A stretch of DNA of 64,000 nucleotides from NCBI GenBank assembly GCA_035540495.1, contig DATLGL010000050.1, positions 1 to 64,000 on the forward strand. Reading direction: 5' to 3'. The notes under the pieces are model-generated. The model did not search any database, was not told where the DNA came from, and saw only the letters and a list, made by a program, of their open reading frames with translations. The first letter of the stretch is position 1. Every line of letters starts with the position of its first letter. Both the position numbers and the translations under genes were made by a program. This stretch comes from DASVEG01 sp035540495 (lineage in GTDB: Bacteria; Actinomycetota; Acidimicrobiia; Acidimicrobiales; CADCTF01). This document shows positions 1 to 7,845 of this stretch, piece after piece.

Positions 1-1060
1 CTGCGTGACCGGTCGTGCGGGCAGCCGACGGTGTTGGTGTGGCACCAGCGGAGGTTGCTGTGCCGTGACTGCGGGCGCACCGGCCGCGAGCTGCATCCGG
101 CGGTGGACGGCAGACGGGCGATCACCGTGCGGTTCCGACGCCAGCTGTTCGACGAAGCGTGTGAGCGGCCGTTCAGCGAAGTCGCGTCACACCACCGTGT
201 GAGCGCCTACCGGGTGGTGGAGGCCTTCGACGCCTACTCGAGGGTGGAGACCACCACGGTTGGCCGGCCCCGGGTGTTGGCGATGGATGAGAGCTCGTTC
301 AAGAAGCGGTTCGTGTTCCAGACCGTGTTGTTCGACCCGATCGCCGGTCGCGGACTCGCTGTCGCTGATGGTCGCGACCAGCGCGGCCGAGGAGCTGCTG
401 TTCGGGCTGCCCCGCCGGGTTCGCCGCAACGTCGAGACGGTCGTCATCGACTGCCATGTCCCGTTCCAGAAGGCGATCAACACGGCGATGCCGCAGGCTC
501 GGATCGTGGTCGACAAGTTCCACGTCCTCGCCGCCATCGACCGGGCGGCCAACAACGTGCGCGTCCGTCTCGGCCACAAGAAGAACTTCCGCGGTCGCGA
601 TGGCGGCACGGCCCGCCAACACAACCCCCGGAACGATCCCCAGGTCTACCGAGCTCGATGGGCGTTCGCGAAACGCCGCTGGACCCTCGCCGGCGACGAA
701 CGCGACCAGCTCTTCAACCTGTTCGCTGACCAGCCCGAGATCGGCGTCGCCTGGTGGCTCAAAGAAGCCTTCGCCGCCATCTACGAAGCCCCCGACCGAG
801 CCGACGCCGAGCGACGCCTCGAGCTATGGGAACACCACGTCGCCACCGCCGGCATCAAAGAGATCGCCGACTGCTGGCGCAACCTGCAGCGCTGGCGCGA
901 AGAGATCCTCGCCTACCTCGACGACCCACAGACCAACGGCTATGCCGAAGGCGTCACCAACAAGATCAAGGTCATGAAACGACGGGCCTACGGCTACCGC
1001 AACCGAGATCGCTACCGTCGCAAGATCCTGACCACCTCCCGCCGAACAGCCGCAGGATGA
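1..1060 (+). pseudogene. ISL3 family transposase, 5'-truncated by window and frameshifted
   Basis: The DDE transposase is split between two frames. Frame 1, from the window edge, carries a zinc-binding CRDC segment, a helix-turn-helix region and the first catalytic Asp in VLAMDESSF (about 276-300). After FDPIAGR (about 330-350) the homology moves to the frame ending at 1060. That frame has the second Asp in VVIDCHVPF (about 440-470), the DKFHVL motif, and the final Glu in GYAEGVTNKIK (about 940-970). All three acidic residues are present, but one indel near 345-365 separates the first from the others. ISL3 transposases are not known for programmed frameshifting, so a disabled copy is most likely; a sequencing error is the alternative. 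Confidence 0.8.
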
Positions 1061-1090
1061 CCCATCACCCACCGCAACTCGCGGAGAGCC
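1060..1090 (-). repeat. Right terminal inverted repeat of the ISL3 element
   Basis: On the minus strand from 1090 inward the sequence reads GGCTCTCCGCGAGTTGCGGT and continues to the transposase stop codon. It has the GGCTCT terminus of ISL3-type elements and sits where a right end is expected, directly after the transposase. The partner repeat is outside the window. Confidence 0.65.
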
Positions 1091-1224
1091 CAAAAAAGCC
1101 CAGCGCAGTAGCGCCTCCACGGTCAGAGCCTCGACGCCTGCGGTCGAGTGTCGCCTGATCGACAGAACGACCGACAAATCGCCTGAACATCGACATTTCG
1201 GCTGGAGTCGTGGCGAACCCCTCC

Positions 1225-1230
1225 GTACCA
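1225..1230 (+). promoter_or_regulatory. Candidate -10 box (TACCAT) for the secreted protein gene
   Basis: The hexamer TACCAT lies about 97 bases before the chosen start codon in the 1091-1326 gap. The same GTACCAT string precedes the subtilisin gene (31989-31995), the tRNA-Thr gene (48327-48333) and the SAM riboswitch (56544-56550), which suggests a recurring -10 element for genes with a leader. No convincing -35 element is visible. The rest of the gap shows no gene. Confidence 0.35.
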
Positions 1231-1326
1231 TCCGAAACGGCGGGGGCGGACTTCTCTGCGTCGCCTGTCGCCGCGTTGCAAGGCGGGTCCTGTCGCTGGG
1301 GCGGGATCCTCGACGAGAGGGAAGCA

Positions 1327-2286
1327 ATGCGCAAAGCACTCACGGCGGTCGCGCTTCTGGGGGCGCTGCTGGCCGGTCTCGTGAGCACGTCGATGCCGGC
1401 AGGCGCTGCTGGCGTCGTCGATCTCGCGACCACGATTGAATCCAATCCGGGGACGGTGTCACCTGCGGGAGCGCTCGTTCGCTACGTCGCCACGTTCTCG
1501 AACACCAGCGACAGCCTCGTGACCTCCGATGCACAGGCGTCGGTCACGACGACGGGGGGCGGAACCTTCGTGTCGCTGTCCGGTGACTCCGCGGGCTGCA
1601 GCGTGACCTCGGCGTCGAACCCGGAGGTCTCCTGTTCGTTCACGCTGGCGCCCGGCGCGAGCCGCACCGTCAACCTCGTCGTGCAGACGCCGACCACGCC
1701 GGGATCCATGACGGCGACCTCGTCGGTCAACACGACTCCGAACGTCCTGACGGTGGTTCCCGACGTGAACCAGGCCAACAACAGCGCGGTGGTCACGACG
1801 ACGGTGACGAACCCCACGACAGGATCGTCGTCGGCATTCCTTCGCGAGGGCGAGACCCTTCAGTACAAGGCGCACACGATGACGGTCATCGCCACCTACG
1901 GGAGTGCGAACGGCGTCGTCGCGACGATGCGCGACTCGGTGGTCTCGCCTGGGACGCAGTGCGGCGACAAGGCGTGCTCGCCTGAAGGGCTCTTCTACGA
2001 CTTCGATCCCCGCCCCGAGTACAAGGGTCGTGTCCAGATCGACGTCGACTTCGTCGGCGACGACCCCTGCTTCGGCAAGGGCAACCCGGACTGCTACGTC
2101 CTGTACTACCGGCTGACGTCGACCGAGACGCCGAAGCCCGTCGAGTCGTGCACCGTCGTCCCGACGACCAGCCCGGCGCCGTGCCTGCGCTCCGTCACCA
2201 AGACCGGCCGCGGCTTCATCTGGCGGGTCGAGGCCAACACGAACGACCCCGACCTGCTCTCTCCGATCAGCGGCGTGAAGCTGTAG
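1327..2286 (+). CDS. Secreted DUF11-like repeat protein
   Basis: A 319-residue exported protein of unknown role. The ATG at 1327 follows the Shine-Dalgarno-like gagagggaa and begins a clear signal peptide: basic MRK, a hydrophobic core, then SMPAGAAG as the likely cleavage region around residue 25. Residues of about 28-165 resemble a DUF11/CARDB-type beta-sandwich (VVDLATTIESNPGTVSPAG, then NQANNSAVVTTTV), a fold common in surface or adhesion proteins. The C-terminal 150 residues contain several Cys residues (CGDKAC, CFGKGNPDC, CTVV, CLR) that could form disulfides outside the cell; I do not recognise that part. The frame is open upstream to 1210, but only 1327 gives a signal sequence. It stands alone between the IS and a terminator. 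Confidence 0.75.
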   Translation: MRKALTAVALLGALLAGLVSTSMPAGAAGVVDLATTIESNPGTVSPAGALVRYVATFSNTSDSLVTSDAQASVTTTGGGTFVSLSGDSAGCSVTSASNPEVSCSFTLAPGASRTVNLVVQTPTTPGSMTATSSVNTTPNVLTVVPDVNQANNSAVVTTTVTNPTTGSSSAFLREGETLQYKAHTMTVIATYGSANGVVATMRDSVVSPGTQCGDKACSPEGLFYDFDPRPEYKGRVQIDVDFVGDDPCFGKGNPDCYVLYYRLTSTETPKPVESCTVVPTTSPAPCLRSVTKTGRGFIWRVEANTNDPDLLSPISGVKL

Positions 2287-2306
2287 CGACTACCGATCCA
2301 GATCGA

Positions 2307-2334
2307 ACGATGCCGCCCTTCGGGGCGGCATCGT
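2307..2334. terminator. Bidirectional hairpin with UUCG tetraloop
   Basis: A perfect 12-bp stem (ACGATGCCGCCC paired with GGGCGGCATCGT) is closed by a TTCG tetraloop. It lies between two convergent genes, 20 bases after one stop codon and 17 bases before the other. There is no T-tract on the plus side. The symmetry and position suggest termination for both strands. Confidence 0.75.
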
Positions 2335-2351
2335 CGCGTGACGGGGTCGCT

Positions 2352-5300
2352 TCAGACGCCGAGCGCGATCGGCGGCCGGGGCGCACGCTCGACGCCGAGC
2401 GACGACAGCAACGCGTCGCGCTCGACGAGGACCTGGGCGTCGACGGGGCGTGCTCCTCGTTCGGCGAGGACAGCGAACGCCTCCAACGCCAGGGCGACGT
2501 CGTACGACGATCCTCGTCCACGCGCGACAGCGAGGCTCTCGTCGACTGACGCCCAGGCGTCCTCGAGCCGGCCCTGCGCGAGAGCGGCGTAGGCGCGCAG
2601 GCGGTGGATCATCGCCCGCAGCTCCAGAGATCCCGACTCCACCTCACGAGCGAGGCAGTCGTCGAGCAACGCGACAGCGTCGTCGACGCGGCCCAGCGCG
2701 AGGTGGCATTCCGCGATCCAGACGTCGACCTCCAGCACCTTCGGCGCCATGCCGATCGCCTCGAGGTCGCCGCGGCAGCCTTCGAACCAGTCGAGGGCGG
2801 CGGCCGCTTCGCCACGGCGAAGCGAGATGCGCCCCAGGTAGCGACGGGCCAGCACCTCGCCGGCAGGCACCCGCGCCGCGCGCCACGCGTTGATCGCGCG
2901 GTGGACGATCGACTCCGCGTCGTCCAGGCGGCCCTGGTCGGCGAACACCTCGGCGATGTTGGCGTGGCCAACTGCGGCGTCGACGAAGTCGCCGATCGCC
3001 TCGAACGTCGCGGTTCCCCGCTCGTAGCGGGAAAGTGCTTCGCCCCAGCGCCCCTGCCAGAACGCCACGGAGCCGAGCGTGACCTCGAGCGCGGCCACGT
3101 TCTCGCTGCTCTCGAGCTCGCTGTAGAGCTTCAGTGCCGTCGACGCGTACTCGTCGATGTCGACGCCGAGGGTCGCGCCGGCGTTGACGACGACGAACGA
3201 CGCCCGTGCGAGAGATCCCTTCGCGGCGACGTTCTCCGGGTCGGTCGCGTACGCCTTCTGGGCCGCGTCGTGAGCCTGAAGGGCGAGCCGCATCGCTTCC
3301 TTCGTGCGCCCCGTGGCGAGCCGCACCGAGCTGCCGATGGCGAGCAGGGCCGCCCGCTTGGCGACGCTCTCCACCGCGTCGTCGTGCTCCACCGCCCGGA
3401 TCCCCCGACCGACCCAGCGCATCGCCGCGGTCACCTTGCCCGACCGGTACGCGATCTCGGCCTGGCGCAGGCAGAGGTCGGCTGCGGTGACGTGGTCGCT
3501 GCCCACCAGCGCTCGCGCCTTGTCGAACGCGATGCGCGCCTCCCGCAACTGCCCGGTCACCTGCCGGGCGATCGCCAGTGACTTCCACGACGCAAGGAGG
3601 TCGGCCTCTGGCAGCTCCGGGATCCGGCGCGCTGCCTCGATGGCGCGGGTGTACAGCTCGCAGGCTTCGACGAGGGCGTACTTGTCAAACGCCCGCTGCG
3701 CCGCGGCCGAGGCGTACCGCCAGCACTTCTCGAACTGCTGAGCGTGGAAGCAGTGAAGCGACAGGGTCTCCGCACGGTCGAGCGCGTCGTCGCCCGCCTG
3801 GCGCTCGATGACGTGGGCGGCACGCCCGTGCAGGTCCTGACGCTGCCGGAACGGAAGTCCGCGATAGGCGACGTCTCGCAGCAGCCGATGGCGGAACTGC
3901 ACACGACCGTCCGGCGTGGCCAGGAGGTGCCCGCCGAGGCGGCGCAGCACGGCCGGGGCCGTCGACAGAGACGGGTCGGCGACGACCTGTGCGAACAGCG
4001 GCGGCTCGAAGCTGTCTCCGAGGACCGCCGCGTGGCGCAGCAAGAGCCGGTCTCGGGGGGCGAGCTTGTCGATCTGTGCGGCCGCGACTGCCTCGAGGGA
4101 GTCAGGGAGCTCGCCGTCGGGGTCAGTGACCGCGACACGGACCAGCTCGCTCAGGAAGAGCGGGACGCCTTCGGCCCGGGCCACGAGCGCCGACGCCCGG
4201 TGCGCGGGGAGTGGCTCGTCGCCGGCAAGTCGCTCGACCAGATCGCTCGCTGCACCTTCCTCGAGCGGGCGCAGATCGATGGTGATCGCATCGCCACCCG
4301 GAACCTCCGGGTTCCTCGTCGCGCACACGATCGACAGAGACCGATCGTCGGCGGTGTCGACGAGGTGGGCGAGGACGTCGAGCGAGGCGTCGTCCATCCA
4401 CTGCACGTCGTCGAACGCCAGCACGGCGCCGCCCGCGAAGGCGGTCGCGAGGAGAGCACCGACCGCCTGCGCCGTGCGGGTGCGCCGGTACTGCGGCTGG
4501 AGGGCAGCGGTCGCCGGCGTATCCGCGATCGGCAGGCCCAGCACGTCGCCGAGCAGCGGTGCGACCTCCGCGAGCGACTCGTCGATCGTGTGCAGCACCG
4601 CGGCCGCGTGCGCCGCGCCATCCGCGCCGGCGGCGCGCACGCCGAGGACGTGTCGCACCAGCACGCGCATCGCGAAGTACGGCGTCGCCGTCTCGTACTG
4701 CTCGCACGTGACGACTCGTACCGGGACGTCCGTCGCCGCCAGCGACCGCAGTTCCTCGAGGAGGCGGCTCTTGCCGAGGCCGGTGTCGCCCACGATGCGG
4801 ACGACCTGCGGTCGACGCGCGACGGCATCGGCGAGCAGGGCGAGCTCGTCATCGCGCCCGACGAGCGGCACGACATGCGCCGTCCACGAGGTCACGTCGT
4901 CCGACGCACGCTCCCCGAGCAGGGACGCGTGCACCGGCGCCGACTTCCCCTTCACGAGGAACGGGTCGAGGGGTGAGGTGGCGAAGGACGACCTCGACCG
5001 CTCGACGACCGAAGGTGCCACCACGATCTCGCCCGGCGACGCCTTCGCCATGAGCCGGGCGGCCAGGTTCACCGCATCGCCCATGACGGTGTACGTCTGT
5101 CGATACGGCGGTCCGACCGATCCCGCGAACACGTGGCCGCGGTTGACGCCGATCCGCACGGCGAGGGGAGGACACCCGTCGACGATGCGGCGGCACGCTC
5201 GGAGGAGGCGCCCGTCGTCGTCCTCTCGAGCGTCCGGCGCGCCTGCGGCCAGGATGATCTTCCCGCCGTCGCGATCGATGTCGGTGGCGAGGAACGCGAC

Positions 5301-6263
5301 GTCCTCCTCGGCGGTCGCGCGCTGCACGAGCTTCACGAGGTCGTCGAGCGCGCCGGCCACGGCGCGCGGGCCCTCTTCCACCGAGAGGCGGTCGGTGCCG
5401 TCGAAGTGGATGAACGCGATCGCCACGTTCCGGTGCTCCGGCTCGCCGCCGCCGGCGAGAAGGTGGTTCCGGACGGCCACCGGCACACCGGCCGCGGCCG
5501 CCGCGGCATCGGTCACCGGCTCCGGGAACCCGTCGACGAGATGCACCTGCGTGCGGGGGCGGAGGAGGAGACCGGGGCCCTTCGGCTCGCCGAGCACCTC
5601 GGGAGCGACCGACCGCAGCGCGTCCGCCGTGGCCGGGCTGACGAGCACCTCGCCGGCATCGGCCGCGCTCTCCATGCGCACGACCTCCGACGCGGCCGGA
5701 CCGGTGATCATGAGCTCGCGGTGCGAGCCGCCGACGCGGTAGAGCTCGATCCGCCCGCTGTGGACGCCCTGCGACATGCGGAGCCGCACGTTGCCGACCG
5801 ACGTCTTCAGGCGGCCGAGGGTGCGGATCGTGGTGCGCATGCCGAGTGCGGCGCGTGTCGCCCGCAGCTCGTGACCGTGGCCGTCGAAGAGCAGCAGCAG
5901 AGCGTCGCCGCCGAACTTGAGGAGCGTGCCCCCCTCGGCGTACGCGACGGCGAGCAGCCCGGCGAAGCAGTGGCCGAGGACCTCCGTGAGCTCCTCCGCG
6001 CCGATCTGCCCGCGCCTCGCGAGCCGCTCCGACAGCGCGGTGAACCCCGACACGTCGGCGAACACGAGCGAGCCGTGCAGCGTCCTCCACCTCGCCTCGG
6101 GGTCCTCCGAGGCCCACGCCAGCGCGACGCGCGGCACGTACCGGCTCAGGTCGACGCCCACCACCGTCTGCTCCATCCCGCGCCCCAGCGTCTCGACGAT
6201 CTGCTCGAACGGTACGAACGACGCAGTCACACGTCTGTCGTCGCGGTGACACAACGAACGCAT
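2352..6263 (-). CDS. Class III cyclase-domain / AAA ATPase / TPR signalling protein
   Basis: A 1303-residue multidomain regulator. Residues of about 60-230 form a class III nucleotide cyclase domain with both metal-site aspartates (FADVSGFTALSE and KFGGDALLLLF). A second cyclase-like copy follows at about 285-445; it lacks the first aspartate (AFIHFDGTDRL) and is probably a regulatory partner. An AAA/STAND-type ATPase comes next, with Walker A GDTGLGKSR near 490 and Walker B VLAFDDVQWMDD near 617. The C-terminal 450 residues are helical and TPR-like. The architecture matches actinobacterial adenylate cyclase-ATPase fusions, but ligand and output are unknown. The start is uncertain: ATG at 6263, GTG at 6230 and ATG at 6176 are all possible and none has a strong ribosome-binding site. 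It is divergent from sigR. Confidence 0.8.
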   Translation of the reverse strand: MRSLCHRDDRRVTASFVPFEQIVETLGRGMEQTVVGVDLSRYVPRVALAWASEDPEARWRTLHGSLVFADVSGFTALSERLARRGQIGAEELTEVLGHCFAGLLAVAYAEGGTLLKFGGDALLLLFDGHGHELRATRAALGMRTTIRTLGRLKTSVGNVRLRMSQGVHSGRIELYRVGGSHRELMITGPAASEVVRMESAADAGEVLVSPATADALRSVAPEVLGEPKGPGLLLRPRTQVHLVDGFPEPVTDAAAAAAGVPVAVRNHLLAGGGEPEHRNVAIAFIHFDGTDRLSVEEGPRAVAGALDDLVKLVQRATAEEDVAFLATDIDRDGGKIILAAGAPDAREDDDGRLLRACRRIVDGCPPLAVRIGVNRGHVFAGSVGPPYRQTYTVMGDAVNLAARLMAKASPGEIVVAPSVVERSRSSFATSPLDPFLVKGKSAPVHASLLGERASDDVTSWTAHVVPLVGRDDELALLADAVARRPQVVRIVGDTGLGKSRLLEELRSLAATDVPVRVVTCEQYETATPYFAMRVLVRHVLGVRAAGADGAAHAAAVLHTIDESLAEVAPLLGDVLGLPIADTPATAALQPQYRRTRTAQAVGALLATAFAGGAVLAFDDVQWMDDASLDVLAHLVDTADDRSLSIVCATRNPEVPGGDAITIDLRPLEEGAASDLVERLAGDEPLPAHRASALVARAEGVPLFLSELVRVAVTDPDGELPDSLEAVAAAQIDKLAPRDRLLLRHAAVLGDSFEPPLFAQVVADPSLSTAPAVLRRLGGHLLATPDGRVQFRHRLLRDVAYRGLPFRQRQDLHGRAAHVIERQAGDDALDRAETLSLHCFHAQQFEKCWRYASAAAQRAFDKYALVEACELYTRAIEAARRIPELPEADLLASWKSLAIARQVTGQLREARIAFDKARALVGSDHVTAADLCLRQAEIAYRSGKVTAAMRWVGRGIRAVEHDDAVESVAKRAALLAIGSSVRLATGRTKEAMRLALQAHDAAQKAYATDPENVAAKGSLARASFVVVNAGATLGVDIDEYASTALKLYSELESSENVAALEVTLGSVAFWQGRWGEALSRYERGTATFEAIGDFVDAAVGHANIAEVFADQGRLDDAESIVHRAINAWRAARVPAGEVLARRYLGRISLRRGEAAAALDWFEGCRGDLEAIGMAPKVLEVDVWIAECHLALGRVDDAVALLDDCLAREVESGSLELRAMIHRLRAYAALAQGRLEDAWASVDESLAVARGRGSSYDVALALEAFAVLAERGARPVDAQVLVERDALLSSLGVERAPRPPIALGV

Positions 6264-6387
6264 CGAGAACGCGAGGAGCGATTTGCGCTGACAGCGGTCA
6301 GTTGGCGACGATGCTCATCCCCTCGCCTGCCGGTTCCCGCCACCGGCGGGCGGGGGACTCTCGAGGGGTGCTGTCGCACCTCGGGGG

Positions 6388-6393
6388 TAGGGT
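6388..6393 (+). promoter_or_regulatory. TAGGGT -10-like box just upstream of sigR
   Basis: TAGGGT fits TANNNT and ends 7 bases before the ATG at 6401, so transcription would begin at or next to the start codon (leaderless). No SigR-type GGGAAT-N18-GTT promoter is visible directly upstream of this gene. Confidence 0.45.
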
Positions 6394-6400
6394 CTCCCAC

Positions 6401-7027
6401 ATGTCGGAGCAGGGAGTCGCGAACGAAGAGCTCCCGCTCGCCGACGCCGAGCGCCAGCAGCAGTTCGCCGATCAGGCGATGGAGCACATGCCGTCGCTGT
6501 ACACGGCCGCCGTTCGGATGACGCGCAACGCGGCCGACGCCGAAGACCTCGTCCAGGAGACGTACCTCAAGGCGTACCGCTCGTGGCACTCGTTCAAGCA
6601 GGGCACGAACCTCAAGGCCTGGCTCTACCGGATCCTTACGAACACGTTCATCAACTCGTACCGGTCGAAGAAGCGCCGGCCCGAGGAGAGCGAGCTCGAC
6701 GAGGTCGAAGACCTCTACCTCTACCGGCGGCTCGGGGGTCTCGAGGCCGCCCAGTCAGGACGCAGCGCCGAAGACGAGGTCATGGACCTCTTCACCGACG
6801 AAGACGTCAAGGCGGCGATGGAGGCCCTGCCCGAGTCGTTCCGGCTCGCCGTGCTGCTCGCCGACGTCGAAGGCTTCTCCTACAAGGAGATCGCCGAGAT
6901 CCTCGACGTCCCGATCGGCACCGTGATGTCTCGTCTCCACCGCGGAAGAAAAGCGCTGCAGAAGGCGTTGTTCGAACGCGGGTGGGCTGCCGGCGACCGG
7001 CAGAGCTCTGTTCGCAATGGCGCGTAG
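6401..7027 (+). CDS. sigR: ECF sigma factor, SigR/SigH (thiol-oxidative stress) type
   Basis: A 208-residue extracytoplasmic-function sigma factor. Region 2 runs from about 25 to 105 (AADAEDLVQETYLKAYRSW, then NTFINSYRSKKRRPEE). Region 4 is C-terminal (VLLADVEGFSYKEIAEIL, then GTVMSRLHRGRK). The YRSKKRRP segment and the adjacent zinc anti-sigma gene are typical of the SigR (Streptomyces) / SigH (Mycobacterium) family, which directs thiol-homeostasis genes during disulfide stress. The frame is open upstream, but the ATG at 6401 gives the family's usual length and follows a TAGGGT box by 7 bases. The next gene, 9 bases downstream, encodes its RsrA-type antagonist. Confidence 0.88.
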   Translation: MSEQGVANEELPLADAERQQQFADQAMEHMPSLYTAAVRMTRNAADAEDLVQETYLKAYRSWHSFKQGTNLKAWLYRILTNTFINSYRSKKRRPEESELDEVEDLYLYRRLGGLEAAQSGRSAEDEVMDLFTDEDVKAAMEALPESFRLAVLLADVEGFSYKEIAEILDVPIGTVMSRLHRGRKALQKALFERGWAAGDRQSSVRNGA

Positions 7028-7036
7028 GGGACCGGG

Positions 7037-7285
7037 ATGGGTGACGACGACGTCGACTGCAGTTCGGTCGTAGAGGAGCTCTTCACGTTCCTCGACGGCG
7101 AGCTCACCGAGGTGCGCCGCACGCAGATCACCACGCACATGCACGGCTGCGTCGATTGCCACGAGGTGATCGAGTTCCACGCCGAGCTGAAGATGTCGAT
7201 CTCACAGAAGTGCAGGGAGAACGTCCCCGACGACCTTCGGCTCCGTATAGCCAAGGCGCTGGGACTTCCAGCGACCCGGGAATAA
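7037..7285 (+). CDS. rsrA: RsrA-type zinc anti-sigma factor
   Basis: An 82-residue ZAS-family anti-sigma factor. The signature H34-x3-C38-x2-C41 (HMHGCVDC) is present, together with an N-terminal Cys8 matching the third redox cysteine of RsrA. In characterised homologues, zinc-bound reduced RsrA holds SigR inactive, and disulfide formation releases zinc and the sigma factor. The gene lies 9 bases after sigR, and GGGGACCGGG before the ATG can act as its ribosome-binding site. Its stop codon overlaps the -35 part of a SigR-type promoter that reads into the next gene. Confidence 0.88.
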   Translation: MGDDDVDCSSVVEELFTFLDGELTEVRRTQITTHMHGCVDCHEVIEFHAELKMSISQKCRENVPDDLRLRIAKALGLPATRE

Positions 7286-7304
7286 CCCGGCCTCAACAAC
7301 GGTT
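7278..7304 (+). promoter_or_regulatory. SigR-type promoter GGGAAT-N18-GTT
   Basis: GGGAAT at 7278-7283 and GTT at 7302-7304 are separated by exactly 18 bases. This is the SigR consensus established in Streptomyces. It overlaps the rsrA stop codon and lies immediately before the small gene at 7314. Transcription should begin around 7310-7314, so that gene would be leaderless. The position directly behind sigR-rsrA supports its being real. Confidence 0.75.
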
Positions 7305-7313
7305 AGTACGAAT

Positions 7314-7502
7314 ATGAGCGATGCAGTCGTCGGTCATCCCCTCGGTACGGGAGCCGACCGTCCGTCCAAGAAGTTCGGTTCCGACCGCACCTGCAACGAG
7401 CCCGGCTGCGGCACCCGACTCTCCCTCTACAACCCCGGCAAGTTCTGCTCCCTTCACGAGCCGATGACGGTGCCCCGCACCCGCGGCAAGAAGATCGCGT
7501 AG
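7314..7502 (+). CDS. Small Cys/His (probable zinc-binding) protein behind a SigR promoter
   Basis: A 62-residue protein with no function I can assign. Its core is C-x4-C followed by C-x2-H (CNEPGCGTRLSLYNPG, then FCSLHEP, residues of about 27-50), a plausible single zinc site. The C-terminus is basic (PRTRGKKIA). No membrane segment or signal peptide is visible. The ATG at 7314 sits 9 bases after the -10 GTT of a SigR-type promoter, so the gene is probably induced by disulfide stress and translated leaderless. It could be a redox- or zinc-responsive accessory to the SigR response, or an RNA- or DNA-binding peptide. It ends in a strong hairpin at 7561-7609. Confidence 0.7.
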   Translation: MSDAVVGHPLGTGADRPSKKFGSDRTCNEPGCGTRLSLYNPGKFCSLHEPMTVPRTRGKKIA

Positions 7503-7560
7503 CGCTCGCCCGATCCCCCAGGTCGCTCGTGCCCGGACCCCCAGCTGGGGCGCGAGTGTC

Positions 7561-7609
7561 GATGCCCCCGTCCCCGGCGCTCCCCCCGTGCGCCAGGGGC
7601 GGGGGCATC
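7561..7609 (+). terminator. Rho-independent-like hairpin after the small Cys/His gene
   Basis: GATGCCCCCG (7561-7570) pairs perfectly with CGGGGGCATC (7600-7609). The stem extends through TCCC/GGGG (with one T-G wobble) and an inner GGCG/CGCC. No T-run follows. Confidence 0.65.
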
Positions 7610-7660
7610 ACCGTTCAGCGGATTACCGATGGCTGAGGCTCTCCGCGTACGATGCCGCCC

Positions 7661-7804
7661 GTGGCAGCAGCGCTCCTCGTCGCAGCGAAGGTGTGGCACT
7701 TCTGGCTCGGGGTCTTCCAGGCGATCCCGTTCCTGCTGATCGTGCTCGTCCTGGGCGGGCTGTACGTCACCAAGGTCCTGGCCCGCAAGTACCCCAAGCA
7801 GTAG
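7661..7804 (+). CDS. Small single-pass membrane protein
   Basis: A 47-residue protein: VAAALLVAAKVWHFWLG, then a strongly hydrophobic stretch IPFLLIVLVLGGLYVT, then a basic tail ending KYPKQ. One transmembrane helix with a basic cytoplasmic end is the only visible feature. The GTG at 7661 is chosen because TACGAT (7648-7653) ends 7 bases before it, the arrangement seen at many starts here; an in-frame ATG at 7652 would add three residues. I do not recognise the family. Codon usage is like that of the neighbours, and it is followed 41 bases later by the DUF2342 gene, with which it may be co-transcribed. Confidence 0.6.
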   Translation: MAAALLVAAKVWHFWLGVFQAIPFLLIVLVLGGLYVTKVLARKYPKQ

Positions 7805-7845
7805 CGACGCTCCGGTAGCGGCCCCGCAGGGGCATAGTTGGTCCC

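Larger units (their letters stand above)
1..1090 (+). mobile_element. ISL3-family insertion sequence, right-hand part
   Basis: The window opens inside an insertion sequence. Its transposase reading frame runs in from the left edge and ends at 1060. About 30 bases later, at 1090, lies the probable right terminal inverted repeat: read inward on the minus strand it begins GGCTCTCCGCGAGTTGCGGT, and ISL3 elements typically begin GGCTCTT. The next bases, caaaaaag (1091-1098), could be the 8-bp target duplication, but the left end is outside the window so this cannot be tested. The family call rests on the transposase motifs and the terminus. Confidence 0.8.

Noticed and set aside
330..370. Programmed frameshift in the ISL3 transposase
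   Set aside because: No convincing slippery heptamer or stimulatory hairpin was seen at the junction, and the family does not usually use frameshifting. It is kept as a pseudogene.
6381..6396. GGGTAG near sigR as a SigF-type -10
   Set aside because: No GTTT lies 15-17 bases upstream; the TAGGGT box fits the common leaderless pattern better.
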